NCBI GenBank assembly: GCA_002238505.1
Contig: MPMM01000001.1
Coordinates: 620,001-684,000 of the forward strand
DNA from: SAR202 cluster bacterium bin22
Lineage (GTDB): Bacteria > Chloroflexota > Dehalococcoidia > Lucifugimonadales > UBA3495
Length of the DNA stretch: 64,000 nt
Direction of reading: 5' to 3'
Position numbers and translations under genes: made by a program. The notes below the pieces were generated by a model. That model was not told the origin of the DNA, made no database searches, and saw nothing but the letters and a program-made list of their open reading frames with translations. How positions within the stretch are numbered: position 1 is the first letter of the stretch; every line of letters starts with the position of its first letter. Positions 63,853 through 64,000 of this stretch are shown one piece after another.

Positions 63853-64000
63853 ATGGCCATAAGAATGAAGAGAGCGAGCGCCGCGCTGTTTGCCGGCACC
63901 ATGCTGGCGGGGTCGCCTTTGATATCCGCGTGTAGCACTGGCCCCACCTACGACACCTGGGCTGCCACTGATGGCGCCGCCGGCCGCATAAACCTGGACG
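63853..64000 (+). CDS. Lipoprotein, N-terminal part (runs off window)
   Basis: A partial gene of 49 codons with AAGGAG five bases before the ATG. It reads MAIRMKRASAALFAGTMLAG then SPLISACSTGPTYDTWAATD, with a basic start, a hydrophobic core and lipobox LISAC (lipidated Cys27), so it is a type II signal peptide. Nothing about the mature protein can be said beyond STGPTYDTWAATDGAAG. It lies 90 nt after the SecA-like gene on the same strand, making it a possible cargo or partner. Confidence 0.75.
   Translation, partial: MAIRMKRASAALFAGTMLAGSPLISACSTGPTYDTWAATDGAAGRINLD

Overview
The window looks like a chromosomal contig from an uncultivated Chloroflexota bacterium (Dehalococcoidia or SAR202-like). 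This is inference, from the universal ribosomal operon order with zinc-binding (C+) forms of S4, S14 and L36, a type-2 IleRS, an F420/PPOX-type flavoprotein, DUF2277 and DUF1326 proteins, and GMC, SDR and DapA-family enzymes beside very large repeat-built secreted proteins. A 16S gene or a marker-gene tree would settle it. GC is fairly high throughout and most genes are intact. Two genes run off the ends: rpsD on the left and a lipoprotein on the right.

Region 1 (1-17.4 kb, minus strand) is a continuous str-S10-spc-alpha ribosomal superoperon: rpsL, rpsG, fusA, rpsJ, rplC, rplD, rplW, rplB, rpsS, rplV, rpsC, rplP, rpmC, rpsQ, rplN, rplX, rplE, rpsN, rpsH, rplF, rplR, rpsE, rpmD, rplO, secY, adk, map, infA, rpmJ, rpsM, rpsK, rpsD. 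A near-consensus promoter lies ahead of rpsL and a terminator-like hairpin between rpsL and rpsG. No tuf gene follows fusA.

Region 2 (17.6-33 kb) is a mixed metabolic and repair block: a GYD-domain protein, thiD, ileS, mutM, an unusual three-domain fusion (DapA-type aldolase + MfnB-type furan-phosphate synthase + TusA-like domain), DUF1326 and DUF2277 proteins, a PPOX flavoprotein, a Rad50/SbcC ATPase without adjacent sbcD, an SDR and a GMC oxidoreductase.

Region 3 (33-43.6 kb, minus strand) holds three tandem paralogous secreted proteins of about 1,000-1,150 residues. Each has a signal peptide, a Calx-beta-like domain, five or six repeated beta-sandwich modules, a SwmB-like domain and a terminal beta domain. 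Their three promoters carry the same array of 11-bp-period TTCAC direct repeats at identical spacing, strongly suggesting one common PhoB/OmpR-type regulator. The last kilobase of two of the genes is nearly identical.

Region 4 (44-58.3 kb) holds ffh, an alkylation/deamination repair operon (amidohydrolase, mug-like UDG, thpR, alkA) with overlapping stop and start codons, a split transketolase pair, proBA, mfd and a TlpA-like lipoprotein thioredoxin. Region 5 (58.8-64 kb) has tRNA-Pro(CGG), then a transglutaminase/NAT-like protein of unknown function, a divergent SecA-like ATPase with a long N-terminal extension, and the start of a lipoprotein, which together are a candidate accessory export locus.

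Intergenic spaces contain a dispersed REP-like repeat (core CCCTGAGCCTGCCGAAGGG) plus other palindromes. The best candidates for undescribed biology are the DapA-MfnB-TusA fusion, the co-regulated giant surface proteins with their operator array, and the SecA-like/transglutaminase-like/lipoprotein locus.
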